From Plicaturopsis crispa FD-325 SS-3 (Eukaryota; Basidiomycota; Agaricomycetes; Amylocorticiales; Amylocorticiaceae): 64,000 nucleotides of DNA. Each line of letters begins with the position of its first letter. The first letter of the stretch is position 1. This document shows, piece by piece, positions 1 through 11,366 of this stretch. The translations under genes and the position numbers were made by a program. The stretch spans positions 256,493-320,492 of the forward strand of contig KN832557.1 of the NCBI GenBank assembly GCA_000827205.1, given 5' to 3'. The notes beneath the pieces were generated by a model that saw only the letters and a program-made list of their open reading frames with translations, was not told where the DNA came from and searched no databases.

Positions 1-185
1 GTCGCTGTCTTCTCGAGACCCAGGCGCCTTGGCTCGGTATTTCTTACGCGTCAGAGTCGCGGCCTTTCAATTATCAATCTCCGACTCGCGCGGTTGGAAA
101 ATGTGCACCATCAAATAGCCGTGACGTCGAGATGAAGAAATTACTTCGACTCTAAATCCGACTCTCCTGGTTTCTGTCTTCACAA

Positions 186-2240
186 ATGTCGGCGCAATCT
201 ACGCAGTCCGGGACTCCAGCAGAATCCAAACACCGTGGTGCTAACAGGTCCACGAAAGTAGCCGGAAAACTCAAAGTTCTGCCTGAACAACCAGAGCCCG
301 CAGAACTCGTACAGAGCTCAGGTGCAGGCAAATCTGGACCTCGCGTCGTAGAGCTTCAAGGCCCTCCGAAGGATAACTACGAGAGTGTCGGGACAACTGG
401 GGATAGCGATGATGCTGATGCTGATGACGACGACGAGGAGCTGGAAGACGTCGAGGTGAGTGCTACCTTGTTCTGAATACGGGAAGGTCACCTACAACAT
501 TGGTCATATAGGTTTACAACCAAATCTCCCTTATTCCTGACGGCACAGCGAAAAGGGACGCTTTGAAGTTAACGAAGAAGAAAGCAAAGTCGTTACCGCG
601 AGTCACCGCATATGCAACGGCAAGGTACCGTTCTTCCGCTGCCGTTGCTATAATATATTACTAACGAACCTCTAGCTCATATCGCTTCAATGAACTAATG
701 AAGTTTTTCAATGCGCGAAAAACTGCGTACCACACAAATCCCAAGCTCATCGACGAAGTCATATATACGCCTTACATATACGACCCTCCGTCGGATGACA
801 ACCGCGAGTCCCAATTCCATGGACGGAAAGCTAGCGACACAGGAGACCTCTTGGGAGTCCCAGAGCTGGTAGAGGCGGATGTCCGAGCTCCCAAAAAGAA
901 GAGCAAGTTTGATGCAACGCCTACGGAGGCGGAAATATTCATGTTTGAATATGGCACGGTCATCATATGGGGTATGCACAGCGAGCAAACGCAGCAGGCT
1001 TCGAATTGACGACTTAACTCCTTTGTAATAGGTATGACAGAAGCCCAAGAGCGTCGATTTCTCTCCTCTATGTGAGTCTCGCAAACATGGAGCGAAACGA
1101 AGCATTAACAGTTTGCTAGAAAACGTTTCGAGGTCGAAAAACTAGGTGAGTTGGGCATTTACATTACAGTCTGCAATACTCAATCGGTGCACAGCTCCGG
1201 AGGATGTCGAGATGGAGGATCTAAATTACTACTACGCAAACTACAGTCGGTAAGCAAATCGCACCAGACAAAACAGTAGCTGCAGCCTGATATCGCGTAG
1301 AATATATAACGACGTCATAACCCTTCGCAAAGGATCCAGTTACATGTCAGTATCGTTTCCCTGATTTCTCCGTTCATCAACTTATTATTCTCCTCCAGGA
1401 CGAAACTTTCCTTATCACACGCGCTTTCGCAGTCGGTCAAAATATCGCTCGTTTGTCCAAAATCCATTTACACGGAAAATCACACTGCCCTACTAATGGT
1501 CGTATGTACAGTTCGAAGAGTTGATATCTCAGAAAATCGAGGAGACGAAAGATATACCTGAGGCAATCTCGGAAACAGGAAAAATAGGAATGCCCCACAA
1601 AGGTATGTCATGGACTGCTGTCATATCAGTGTCTGCCCTCTTATACTCGTCGGAAATTTTAGAAATCATGCGGCAAATCGGCGAGCTCTTTCTTCTGCGC
1701 ACCAATATAAATTCTGTTGGTTCCGTTTTGGACTCGCCGGTCAGCATTCTCCCTTCCACTTTGTTGGCGTGTATCAAGGTGGCTAACCCATCCTCATTAT
1801 GTTTTCCAGGAAGTATTCTGGGTACGATCAGGGCGATGCATCTCTTTGACAGGGAAAAACTAATACCGTCCACTACTTCCAGAGTTTCCCCGATCTGCAA
1901 CCCTTGTACGACGCAGCCCGCAGTTATCTAGAGATCCCGCAGCGCATAAACCTTTTAAATACGCGCGTAGAGGTAAGCCTCTGCGTCACTTCTGACGCGC
2001 TACAGGCCCTGTCTTCTAACAACCACTCTTCGCAGGTCTTGCAAGACATGCTTCAGCTACTGAAGGAGTCGGTGTCTAGTCGGCACGCAGAGCGGCTTGA
2101 ACAAATCGTCATTGCGCTCATCGGAATCGAGATAAGTGCGTCTCACACGACCCGTCTATCCTGTCTATTCTTGCTGACTGGCTCGTGGACGACTGTCAGT
2201 GCTTGGTATCATCACCATTCTGGTTGATCTCATAGCTTGA
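186..2240 (+). CDS. RMD1/Sif2-like DUF155 (YagE) family membrane protein
   Basis: Member of the DUF155 family that includes yeast Rmd1 and fission yeast Sad1-interacting factors. The family is membrane-bound, and its mitochondrial relatives (RMND1) support translation; the molecular function of this branch is unclear. The first exon (to about 452) gives a Ser/Gly-rich, then very acidic N-terminus with an Asp/Glu run. After it come the family core motifs RVTAYATAS, FEYGTVIIWGM and YYYANYS, and near the end RINLLNTRVE. The final intron joins GIEI to LGIITILVDLIA, a hydrophobic C-terminal segment followed at once by the stop, as in the family. About ten short introns are needed. The start is the first ATG of the exon, directly after a pyrimidine-rich leader. 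Family assignment is firm; the exact cellular role is inference. Confidence 0.88.
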
Positions 2241-2338
2241 TTTTCGTGTACGGATTAGATGATTAACCAGGTGACCGCTCTAATAACTTACAGCTACTAC
2301 TACATATATACCCGAGCAATGCACGTATGACGCATTGC

Positions 2339-5300
2339 CTACCGTCGTCCTTCCCTGCCATTCCGTGCTGAGACTGCATCCTGCTCCCTCGCGCGCGATG
2401 GCGTGTGCGTCCGTGTTGTCGACGATGTACTGCGCTCCTTGTTCTGTCTGAAGCACAGGAACTCAATGCCTGTAGCACGCCGTGTATCCGCAAGCGTCCT
2501 CTTCACGCCATCAAGATTGCTTTGTAGATTCTCGTCGCCTGGTCGCCGTGCGTAGGCCTGCGAGATCTTGTTGTATAGGTCGGACAATGTCTTTGCCGCG
2601 GAGGGTGTCACGTAGCGTGTAAGTGTCTGATGCATGAACTCGATCTCGAGCGTTGCCTGACAATAGGTTGCACTTCAGGAATGTGAACAGTATGGGAAAC
2701 GAGAGCTGAAACTGACCCGTAGCATTCCGCCCATTCCGAACCGCTTCACTTGACGGAAACAGCGCAATGCTTCCTCAGCGAGGTCCTCAACCAATGCGCT
2801 CAGGGTGCGCTCCAGCAACGGCTCCGCGGCACTGCTAACTCGTGCGTGCACGGACACCAAGTACATCAATGTCTCGTACATGTATGGGCGGATTTCTGAA
2901 TCACGCTTAGGTCTACATTGTGACGTGCTGAGGAAGACAAACGCACCGGTCGGTTGTGGCGTCTCAAACCAGTCCATGTTGCTATCCAGTATACCGTTCC
3001 GGACAATACTGGTGACCACGGCAGCCTTAGGCTTGACGTAGCCGTCAAACAATGTTTTGTCAAGCTCTTGGACAACCGTCATTAGGGTCTAGGCACGCTA
3101 TATCAGCTAAGCGGTAGACGGTGCGCGACGAGAACTGACATTCTTGTCGTCTTGCATGGAGTTGCCGAAAGCGCTTTCAAATTGACCGACCATGCTTGGG
3201 ATAAGGACAGTCTTCAGGTGACCGATATTGGAAATCACTAGTAAGAGACGGGTATCCTGTGCGACCCTCATCAGTTTCCGATTCAAGAAGCAATCCGGGA
3301 AACGCACTGCATCGCTCAGATCGAGTAACTCGAGCGGGTTCGTGCCTGTCGTCGTCGCAGAGTCCGCGGTAGCCATCCTTTTCGCCGGAGACACTATGGT
3401 GTCGTCCGAGGCAAGAAGGACTAGGCCATCTAGAAACGCATACATTGCATCGAAAAATACGCTAGTTATCTTCGACACAAACGCTGCCGCAATCGCGTTT
3501 TGCTTCACTGGCTTCGTAGAGGCCATCTGCTGCGAAGAAAGGTCGACGCCGCCAGCAATCTTGAATGCTGCAGTGGTAATATGTTTCTGGAACATTTCCA
3601 TCTGCGCGAGGTATAGCGTTGAGGAAGGATCGGCGGGGTTGGCGAGCCATCCTTCAAGGTGGTAGAATACTTTGGCGTCTGACTCGCGTGCATGAGTATA
3701 CAAATTGAAGTCCTTGGGGTGAAAAATACGTACCCCGCAGCCATGCACGTGTTAAAATATCCTCAAATCTCCAACGCGCACTCTCCAAGAGGCCTTTCAA
3801 TCCCGACGCAGCCTCATTAGATATCTCCATACCGTTCACTTCGTTAACGCTATCCTGAACCTCGCCGAGGATCTTCATCAGATAGTGTGAGGTTGTCATC
3901 GCATTTGAGTGTGCAGGGAGAAGAGGTGGTGTCGTATTATGCGAGCCACTAGGGGAGGCCATCACTGCCATGTCGGAAAGGGTGAAGAACTCGGAGAGAA
4001 GCGCTATGTACAGCTTCACGACGTCTAGCGCCATCGTGCGACATTGCGTGGGACTGCGGCGTGTACCCCCAGTGCCCGTCGGCTATTAATGGATTAACAT
4101 CCATCGAGGGTGGCTGGCAGCGGACAATGAACAAGGGCTCACCTTCTTGAATTTACCTTCTAAGACGCTGCGCGATACTCTCCAGAAGTTTGGCAGGTTC
4201 GATAGCATGACCTCAGATATGTTCTTGACCATGTCCCAGACCGCCTGCCAGACCTCCTGTTGACCCGTTTGCGCTGCCCGATGTGCAACAATAAGGAGCG
4301 TTGTTAGGCTTCGCTTCACACAGCCCGGATGAAGATTTGCTTACCGATGATCAGCTCAGGCTGCTTCGTCTCTAATGCCGTGACACAAGTGTGTAGCTGG
4401 GCGGCAATGATTGTGTTGAGAGAATCGGGATGAGGAAGTGCAGGCGTAGATTTCTCGCGTATGGCTATCGATGTTGTCAGACACAATGTCAGCCTGAACA
4501 TGCAGTACAGACACGTACAGGCGATGTTAGCAGAGGCTGCGTGATGAGAGTTCTTCATTTGCTTCACGATGTACTTGTGCTGACTATCCAAATACGTCCA
4601 AACGGGGTCATCCGGCGTGTTGAGCTCGAGCAAGATCCTAAGGCTCCGTAAGCAAACATTCAACACGAACGTTGAGAAAATTGTACTTACTCAATAGTCT
4701 TTTCCTGTTCCTCTACGCTCCGTGTGGGCTCCTGAAGCTGCGTCAACAGCATGTTGCGCATCTCGCCCATAGCTTTCTCCACTGTAGTCCAAACTTTCTC
4801 GAGGATGCGTTTCTGCTGCTGCTGTGCGGACGCAGATGCTTGCCCATCTTTCGTGTTTCCGATGGGGAGCAATTGTCCTGGGCGTGATTCCAATAGAAAC
4901 TTGCCTTTGTTGTAGTCGCGCATGGCGGCTTCATAGCGACCCTAATAATCGACAATACCAGAAGTGAGTACAGATAAAGAAAGTAGGACATATCGCAAGA
5001 AGGTACGTACAGCCTCTATCGATTCTACGAGGAACCCTGGGAGATTGAAGAAGAATTTAGAGCGCTCGAAAACACCCAATGTAGTGCGTAATTTCTGTGC
5101 TTTGGACGAATTTTCGAGGACGGGCAGGAACACTTGGTTGGCCTTAACCGCGGCCTCTTTTAACGCGTGTATTGTTAGCTTAGCGAGTCCTGACAGGAGA
5201 TGGTACGTACGCTTTAAGTGATCTCGCAGCGGCTTCGACGCGTAGTCGGTCTGACTGGCGAGCATCCCCTCTCTCATCTCAGCGTATATAGCTATATGGG

Positions 5301-5920
5301 CAAGTCAATGAATACAAACAAATTTTAATGGCGTGTCTCTCACCGTCTGTCGATGCCTTCACCGCCACGAAGCGATCAAAGTTGTCTTCCACAAGAATAC
5401 GGATGGCCTCCGAGCGCGAGTCAATAGATGCGCGCAGGTGGGAGATACCTGCAGCAAGGTCTTGATATCTCGCATTTGGGTGAATCGCAGATAAGAAAGT
5501 CTTTGGATTGAATGATTTGGACGAGATGACCACTGCCGCCTCTGAAGCCACCAACGGGTGTTAGTTTAGTATACCGCACTTGCAGTGGAGTCTACCTACT
5601 TGATTCCATGTCCATATCACTGAGACTGCACGCGCACTGAGCAATGGAGACGCAAGATGTTACGGGGGAACGCACTCGACAGTTTGGCCCAATCCCAGCG
5701 GGTCTCCGTCACCCTCCACACCAGTAGTTGGGCTCATCAACGCCCCGGCCACTGAGTCCTCCAAATCGTGGTCTACTTCTTCCCATTTCCTATGAAAAGC
5801 TTTGGTTGGTATTGTTCGTAGCAGCCAAAACGACAAGGGTTGTTACGTCGGGGCAAGTGAAGAGATCTTGTACGCCTTGAGTATGGAGGCCTCATCGGTG
5901 GAGAAGTTGAGCTTTCCCAT
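2339..5920 (-). CDS. SEC5: Exocyst complex subunit Sec5 (EXOC2)
   Basis: Sec5 is a subunit of the octameric exocyst, which tethers secretory vesicles to the plasma membrane at sites of growth. The N-terminal exons read [20 protein letters not shown], then [12 protein letters not shown] after an intron, then the conserved [18 protein letters not shown] block and [11 protein letters not shown]. The middle contains the coiled-coil region with [19 protein letters not shown] and [14 protein letters not shown]. The C-terminal part has the family hallmark [15 protein letters not shown] followed by QTLTRYV. About a dozen introns are required, and the deduced length of roughly 900 residues suits the family. 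The start at 5920 was chosen because the conserved N-terminal motif begins there. The C-terminal tail after FLCFRQ is basic and not conserved, so the exact stop is less sure. Confidence 0.9.
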
Positions 5921-6247
5921 TCGCGTTTTCCACGTCTACGTGATACAGGGGGACAGAGTCGGGTATGGGCCAGGAGAAAGACAATGAAAGTCGGGCGTTA
6001 ACCAGCGGCCTAAGTTGCCAAATATCATTATCGCGAGCGGTTGTAGTGGGTTGTTTACTTTCTAAGGCGATGTCATCTTAGCGACGCTACCGCCAGATTG
6101 GCCCTCCAAAACGTCGCGGACTCGCGGCCACCGGTGGGCAAACCCAGTACCCATGAACTATGAAGCATACTATGTATAAGGTGAAGAATTACAGTGTGAT
6201 AGATGTAATTATATCTGCAAAATATGCAAAATATCAATATGCCGGTT
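5921..6247. other. Intergenic region upstream of SEC5
   Basis: This holds the SEC5 promoter and the 3' end of the MutY gene, both read leftwards. An AT-rich stretch near 6180-6240 probably carries the MutY 3' untranslated sequence. I see no gene. Confidence 0.6.
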
Positions 6248-8270
6248 CTAATCCTTCTCCCACAAGATCTTCGCCTGATTCCACACCTTCAGCACACCCG
6301 TTCCAATACTGGTGGGTATCAGTTCAGAATTCCTAAATTTTGGACGTAATTCAACGCACTTTGAATTGGTGACCTCTTCGGAGGGCAGCCATCTGACGCT
6401 GAGGGCCTCCGTTTTCACGGTGCTAGCTCCTTTAACAGCAGCACTCTTCTTCCCGCGCGATTTCTTGGTCGCCGCTCCATCGTCCGAAGGCGCACTGCAC
6501 ACCAAGGCAGGCGGCGCATCACCACCGCCGACCATCACTACCCACCGCACCCTGTACGTCTTCCTGATGTGGGAGAAAACGTGGACCACGTCCCCCGCGG
6601 GTTTGATGTTCTTTATTCTCAGTGCGCCTTGGGTCGAGGCATCCGCTGCCGCCCCCTTTGAGTACGGTTCCAAAGGAGGCACAACGAACTGCGAGAGGAT
6701 CTTGTCGCAGCTCGTGGCAAGTGTTTCCTCGGATAGATACGCAGCTGATACGTTGGCTAGTGTCGGAAACTCGTGAAGCCCTGCCAACAGACCTACAAGC
6801 AGGGTGTTTATGAGTGCAGACCTTGGACAGGCTAAAGGAAAGCACGTGTACCTCCTTCGGGTCGGCGTACGAGCAGAAAATACCGCGCGTTGTCGGGCGA
6901 GCGCCATTCAACGACATGGACGATATCGGTCTCCTCTCGCGCTTTCTTGCGGACCACTTTCATCGGGTAAGATGTGACAGGTACACAGCCGTCTGATGAT
7001 ATCGGAAGGGGAGCGCACATTGTGCACAGTTCCTCTATCTCCGGGGTGTCGACGTTTGCACTTCTCACCTATCGTAGTAAAGTAAGTAAGGTCTAGAAGC
7101 GTAATATTAAGGGATAAAATCACCTCAGAGTTCTGATAAGCCTTGCAATATGCGCTGACGGGGCATGATCCACAGAGGGGATCCCGAACCTTGCACACGG
7201 TGGAGCCAAGCTCGATGAGAGCTTGGTTAACGTCCCCGGGGCATGACGCATCTTCGACCATAGCGGTTGCGCCCGCCCACAGCACATCCAGAGTAGGTTT
7301 CGCTTTTGGTGGCGCATGTAATGCAAGGAGGCGGCTCATAAGCCTATGCACATTACCGTCTAGCTAGTGGATAGTAGTCGACAATTGCGTATTGCATACG
7401 AATGTAGTGACTCACAACAGGCATACGCTCTCCATATGCAATTGAACATATAGCTCCAGCACTATAGCGGCCTATTCCAGGGATTTGTGCCTCCATATCT
7501 TTAGCGTTGTTGGGAAGTCGTCCGCCGAGGTGAGCCACGACTTTCTGCGCCCCTGCAAGAAGCCGCGCCGCACGGGAATAGTATCCGAGGCCCTTCCATA
7601 GCGAGTTCACGGTATCGATATCAGATGCTGCCTGCCAATATGATTAGCAGGCCAGGCGGCAACTGTTCGCCGCTCAGCGATGTCACACAAACATACCAAG
7701 GCTGCGATTGTCGGAAATCTAAAAAAACAGTCAGCATCGCCCGAACGAGCAAATCGATACGCACTTCTCCATCCATCTATTATAATACGGTATCACGGTC
7801 GCGACCTGCGTCTGCTGCAACATGATCTCCGATATCCATACCTACGATGCCAGCGTCGCGACTTTAGTGATCGCGTATCATACTATATGAAGCCAATGCG
7901 CACTATGGGAGAACCCCAAACGCACCTCGTACGCCCTTTGAGAACGCGCCTCTGCATCCAACGACGCGTCATAACGCGTCCGCCACGGCATGCCGCGCGA
8001 GTCGCGCACGCCTTCGTACCATTCGAGCAAAGCCGAGCGAATGGGTTCCGCAGAAGAAATGATGTGTCGCGCTGCAGGGTGCGGGTCCTCGCGAAGTTCA
8101 ACGTCGGCATCACAGAGCTCAACGTCGTCGCCTAGATCTGCAGCTTTGGATTTTTTACGCGTATTCTTTGTCTTTCCTTTTCCTTTTGTCTTGGATGACG
8201 ATGGCTTGAAGTCTGATTCCGCGTCACTGTACTCATCCGAGGATGACTCTACGCGCCGTCGTTTGGCCAT
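6248..8270 (-). CDS. myh1: A/G-specific adenine DNA glycosylase (MutY/MUTYH)
   Basis: Nuclear and mitochondrial base-excision repair glycosylase that removes adenine paired with 8-oxoguanine. The N-terminus is Lys/Arg-rich ([10 protein letters not shown], then [14 protein letters not shown]), a likely nuclear localisation signal. The catalytic domain follows: [21 protein letters not shown] with the catalytic Glu, the helix-hairpin-helix [12 protein letters not shown], and [12 protein letters not shown] with the catalytic Asp, assembled across an intron. The iron-sulfur cluster ligands are intact as C-x6-C-x2-C-x5-C in [19 protein letters not shown]-terminal NUDIX-like domain that recognises 8-oxoguanine ends in [10 protein letters not shown]. 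Seven or more short introns are present. All catalytic residues that I can see are retained, so the enzyme looks functional. Confidence 0.95.
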
Positions 8271-8696
8271 GACGTTGTGTTCTACGCAGTCCCGTAGTGC
8301 TGCAATAAGTCGACGACAGTCAAACTTCGAGAATGGAGCCCCGCTGAGGTCTGCGTTGTGGTGTGAGAAATATTATATGTAGGATTCAGCAAGGCCAGAG
8401 AGTATGAGCCGAGTAAGAACAGAGTTCTTTGGATACGAATACGTTCCGGAGCAGGTTCAGGCAAGGTTCAGGCATCGGAATTTGGCAAGGCCCAAGTTCT
8501 GTGCGCGTCCAAGCCACGTGCACATCCCGAGCGCGACAACAAGTCCGTTACACTGCACAGACATGCCTGAACGAACGACTGAGAAATTACCACTGAGTGC
8601 CAGTGGATGGGACCCGCAGAAGAGTCTTTGATATAATCTACAACATACTGATTTTTCTATAGCGTATAATGGTACACTTGCTATTCATCGCTGGTA
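8271..8696. other. Intergenic region between MutY and the TauD-type gene
   Basis: It contains the MutY promoter and the 3' end of the downstream dioxygenase. No gene, repeat or clear TATA element is visible. Confidence 0.5.
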
Positions 8697-10310
8697 TCAA
8701 TGCGCTCTGAACCTGGGCAGACCCAAAGCCTCCCTTCTGCTCTTGGATTCCGGGTCGAAGTACGGTCTCTCGCCAATGGAGACAACCCTGTCGCCGGAGC
8801 GGAAGCCCTCAACGTCTCGCGTAGCTATACAACAGGCAACGGATCAACGCTTGGAATCAAAGATGTATGGACATGACATACCGGAATGGATGGCGGTCGA
8901 GTTCGCCCAGATGGCAATGTCATTCCTAGATGACATAACGGTTAGCGCGGTATGCAGAGAGAGGGATGCGCAGACGTACTTCTCCCACTTGTAACGGACT
9001 TGCAGATCATGGTTCTCCGTATACGCGCGGAAGAGCAGCTTCAGCGTCGCATCTGACTCTTCCTTCGTAAGCTCCACGATACGTTTCGTGAATCTATTGG
9101 ATACGTTGGAATAAGTTCACCGCACTATGACTTGGACGGTAAGTATGTGACATACCCTTGGTTGACGAACAAGGCCTTCCAGCCTGTAACAGGGTTCGTG
9201 CGAATGACGGGATGTACAGTGCGGAAGTCGAGGCCAACATTCGTAGGGTGTCCGCGGGGGCCAGCGCGAAGATTGCTTTCTGTTCCGTTACTTGCAAAAA
9301 TGTTAGTCTCTACGATGCTCAGACTTGACATGACTAAGGGACAGTCCTACTCACGCTTTAGCACCAGTTCTGAATTTATTGCCATCGTGCACAGCAGTCA
9401 GCCCTTCTAGATATTTAGCGAAGGGAGGGCTGAGGCGGTCGTAAGCCTCGTAGGCGCTCGCCCAGAGTGTATCACCACCGGTGGGAGCTGCGGAGGAAAT
9501 ATGAGCATCTGTAGAGCAAACGAAAGTAGTGTGCAAGGGCTCACGAAGAGTGTGGATCTTGAGGATCGCGAAGTCAGACGGCACGTTCTCGAAGGTAATA
9601 CTTTTGGGTGATAGATTTGACAATGTCAGACCAGTGACACGACGGGCTGAGGGTAACTTGGACCTACTCGGAATGGAATTCCCGGGCAGCAAAAGTTGGC
9701 ATATCTCCGGGATCTTCATAGTGTTTCGTCCTAACCACAGGTTCAGTGTACGCATGACACTATGCAAGACAGATACGCACTTGTCAGTGTTAGAGCGTAT
9801 CACCGAGATGTAATCGCCCAGCTCAGACGAAGGAGCCGTGCTGGGATGAATATGCAAGCCGGATTCCTTGGGACGACCAGACAGAATTCCTAGTTTGTTT
9901 CCAAGCTAACAAAACAGGCATTAATAGGATACAGCCTCTCAAGCTCGACCTATGCGCACCTCTTTCTGTTGCTCAACAGTGATGTCCTGGTTCTTGAAGA
10001 AAACGACGTTCCTCTGGGAAACTGCGAATGTAGTACCATTATTCACATATGTCTCTCAGCCTCATCGAAACCGAAATCACTTACCGATGATGGCGAGCTC
10101 CCGAATGAGTTCATCCGAGTTCTCAGCATTCAGAAGATCGACGAGCTGTACGTTGGGGTATTGCCGGCCGATAACAGGCGTCACCTCGAAGTGTTCGAAC
10201 TTGTCAAGCGCGCCAGTCGGTTTCAGCGGCTCCGTAGACGCTCTGACGGAAAGTCTGCCGTTGGGATCGACGGACTGCGTCTCTGCGGGAGCCTGGGTGG
10301 TAGTGGCCAT
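8697..10310 (-). CDS. TauD/TfdA-family alpha-ketoglutarate dioxygenase, sulfonate (JLP1) type
   Basis: Fe(II)/2-oxoglutarate dioxygenase of the fungal TauD/JLP1 group, which releases sulfite from taurine-like sulfonates in the cytosol. The start at 10310 opens MATTTQAPAE. The family core includes VFFKNQDITVEQQKELG, GLHIHPSTAPSSELGDYISV, ENVPSDFAILKIHTL and TGGDTLWASAYEAYDRLSPP. The metal ligands are accounted for. The His-x-Asp pair appears as HSD only after splicing, with the intron splitting the Asp codon near 9600-9680. The distal His lies in WANSTAIHSG (about 8890) and the 2-oxoglutarate-binding Arg in RSGDRVVSIGERPYF. The last exon ends PRFRAH and stops at 8697. It is divergent from a Dal5-family transporter. 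Sulfonate as substrate is inferred; other TauD members use xanthine or herbicides. Confidence 0.85.
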
Positions 10311-11366
10311 TGTCTGGAGTGCGTAGGAAGGGCAAATCAAAATCGAATGAGCAGCAATTGCATCCACAATTAAAGGGCTTACAGGCTTCTGCTCGTCGGT
10401 CTATATGTACGCAATTGCGAGACTCGATGGCGAATGTGGGGTGCCTGGGTTAATATATCTTATGCTGCTTATCTCGCACGTCCGAAGGGAAACACGATTC
10501 TCGTCCGGAATGCGGAGTCCGTGGATAGGAGCTTGCGCGTACATCTGGAGCGAGGAGCAATTGACCAGGGCAATGATGGAATTTGAGTAACGATGGAGCT
10601 GTAGAGACTCGAGAGCTGAACTTAGTGACTTTGACGGACTCAGCTTGGACTCAGCTCAGAGATTAATCGGGTGCCTGGAGTTTCAGACTCCGCGGCACTC
10701 CCAACAAGTTTGGCGGCGGCTCGAGGAATCAGCTCGCGCCATGTCTTAATGTCATCACGACGCTCCTTGCTTGCTTATGGACCGTTGATGTCTTGTTATC
10801 TGTGCACTCAATAAACGACTGAGCTGCCCTGGAGAACTGACATGCATAGCAGGAGTCATCACGGCTTGTAGCGCTCGGCGCTCACCGTGAAATGTTTGAA
10901 TGACCTGAGGTACGCCAATTCCTCCAGAGTACGGCCCAATACTTGCTCATTTCAATCGACTCTACCTGCTATCTACGTATGGGGTCTGGGTCCTGCATCT
11001 CACCTCTGTCCGGAACAGGGACGACGAAGCCTTCCTCACAAATCTCCACGACTTATCCTAATGGCAATCGGCCCGCCCGGGAGGCTCCATGTGTACGGGT
11101 GTCAATGAGCTGAAATCGCATCTTTCTTGCGCCATTTTGATCTGGGATGAGAAAAACCACTATACGGTCATATCTCGAGCGCAACGGAAAATTCGGCTTC
11201 ACTGACAGGTCAATGAATATGGCGAATTCCTCGAGGTGTATGATACAACGCCGGACGCACTACGAGACGAATTTGTTTATCCGCATCCGTGCCTTCATCG
11301 ACCAAATTGCTCTTAACCCAAAGTCATTGAGCTCGATGGAACCCGCTCGTACACCTCCGCGTCGCG
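10311..11366. promoter_or_regulatory. Shared divergent promoter region of the dioxygenase and transporter
   Basis: About 1 kb without a convincing gene, lying between two divergently transcribed starts. A directly repeated 10-mer, GGACTCAGCT, sits at 10636-10645 and 10647-10656 and could be a paired regulatory site. This is an observation only; I cannot assign a factor. AT-rich TATA-like sequence (AATATATCTT) occurs near 10452 on the dioxygenase side. Confidence 0.45.

Noticed and set aside
3228-3665. 145-codon plus-strand open frame inside SEC5
   Set aside because: Lies fully opposite a conserved SEC5 exon and shows no recognisable protein.
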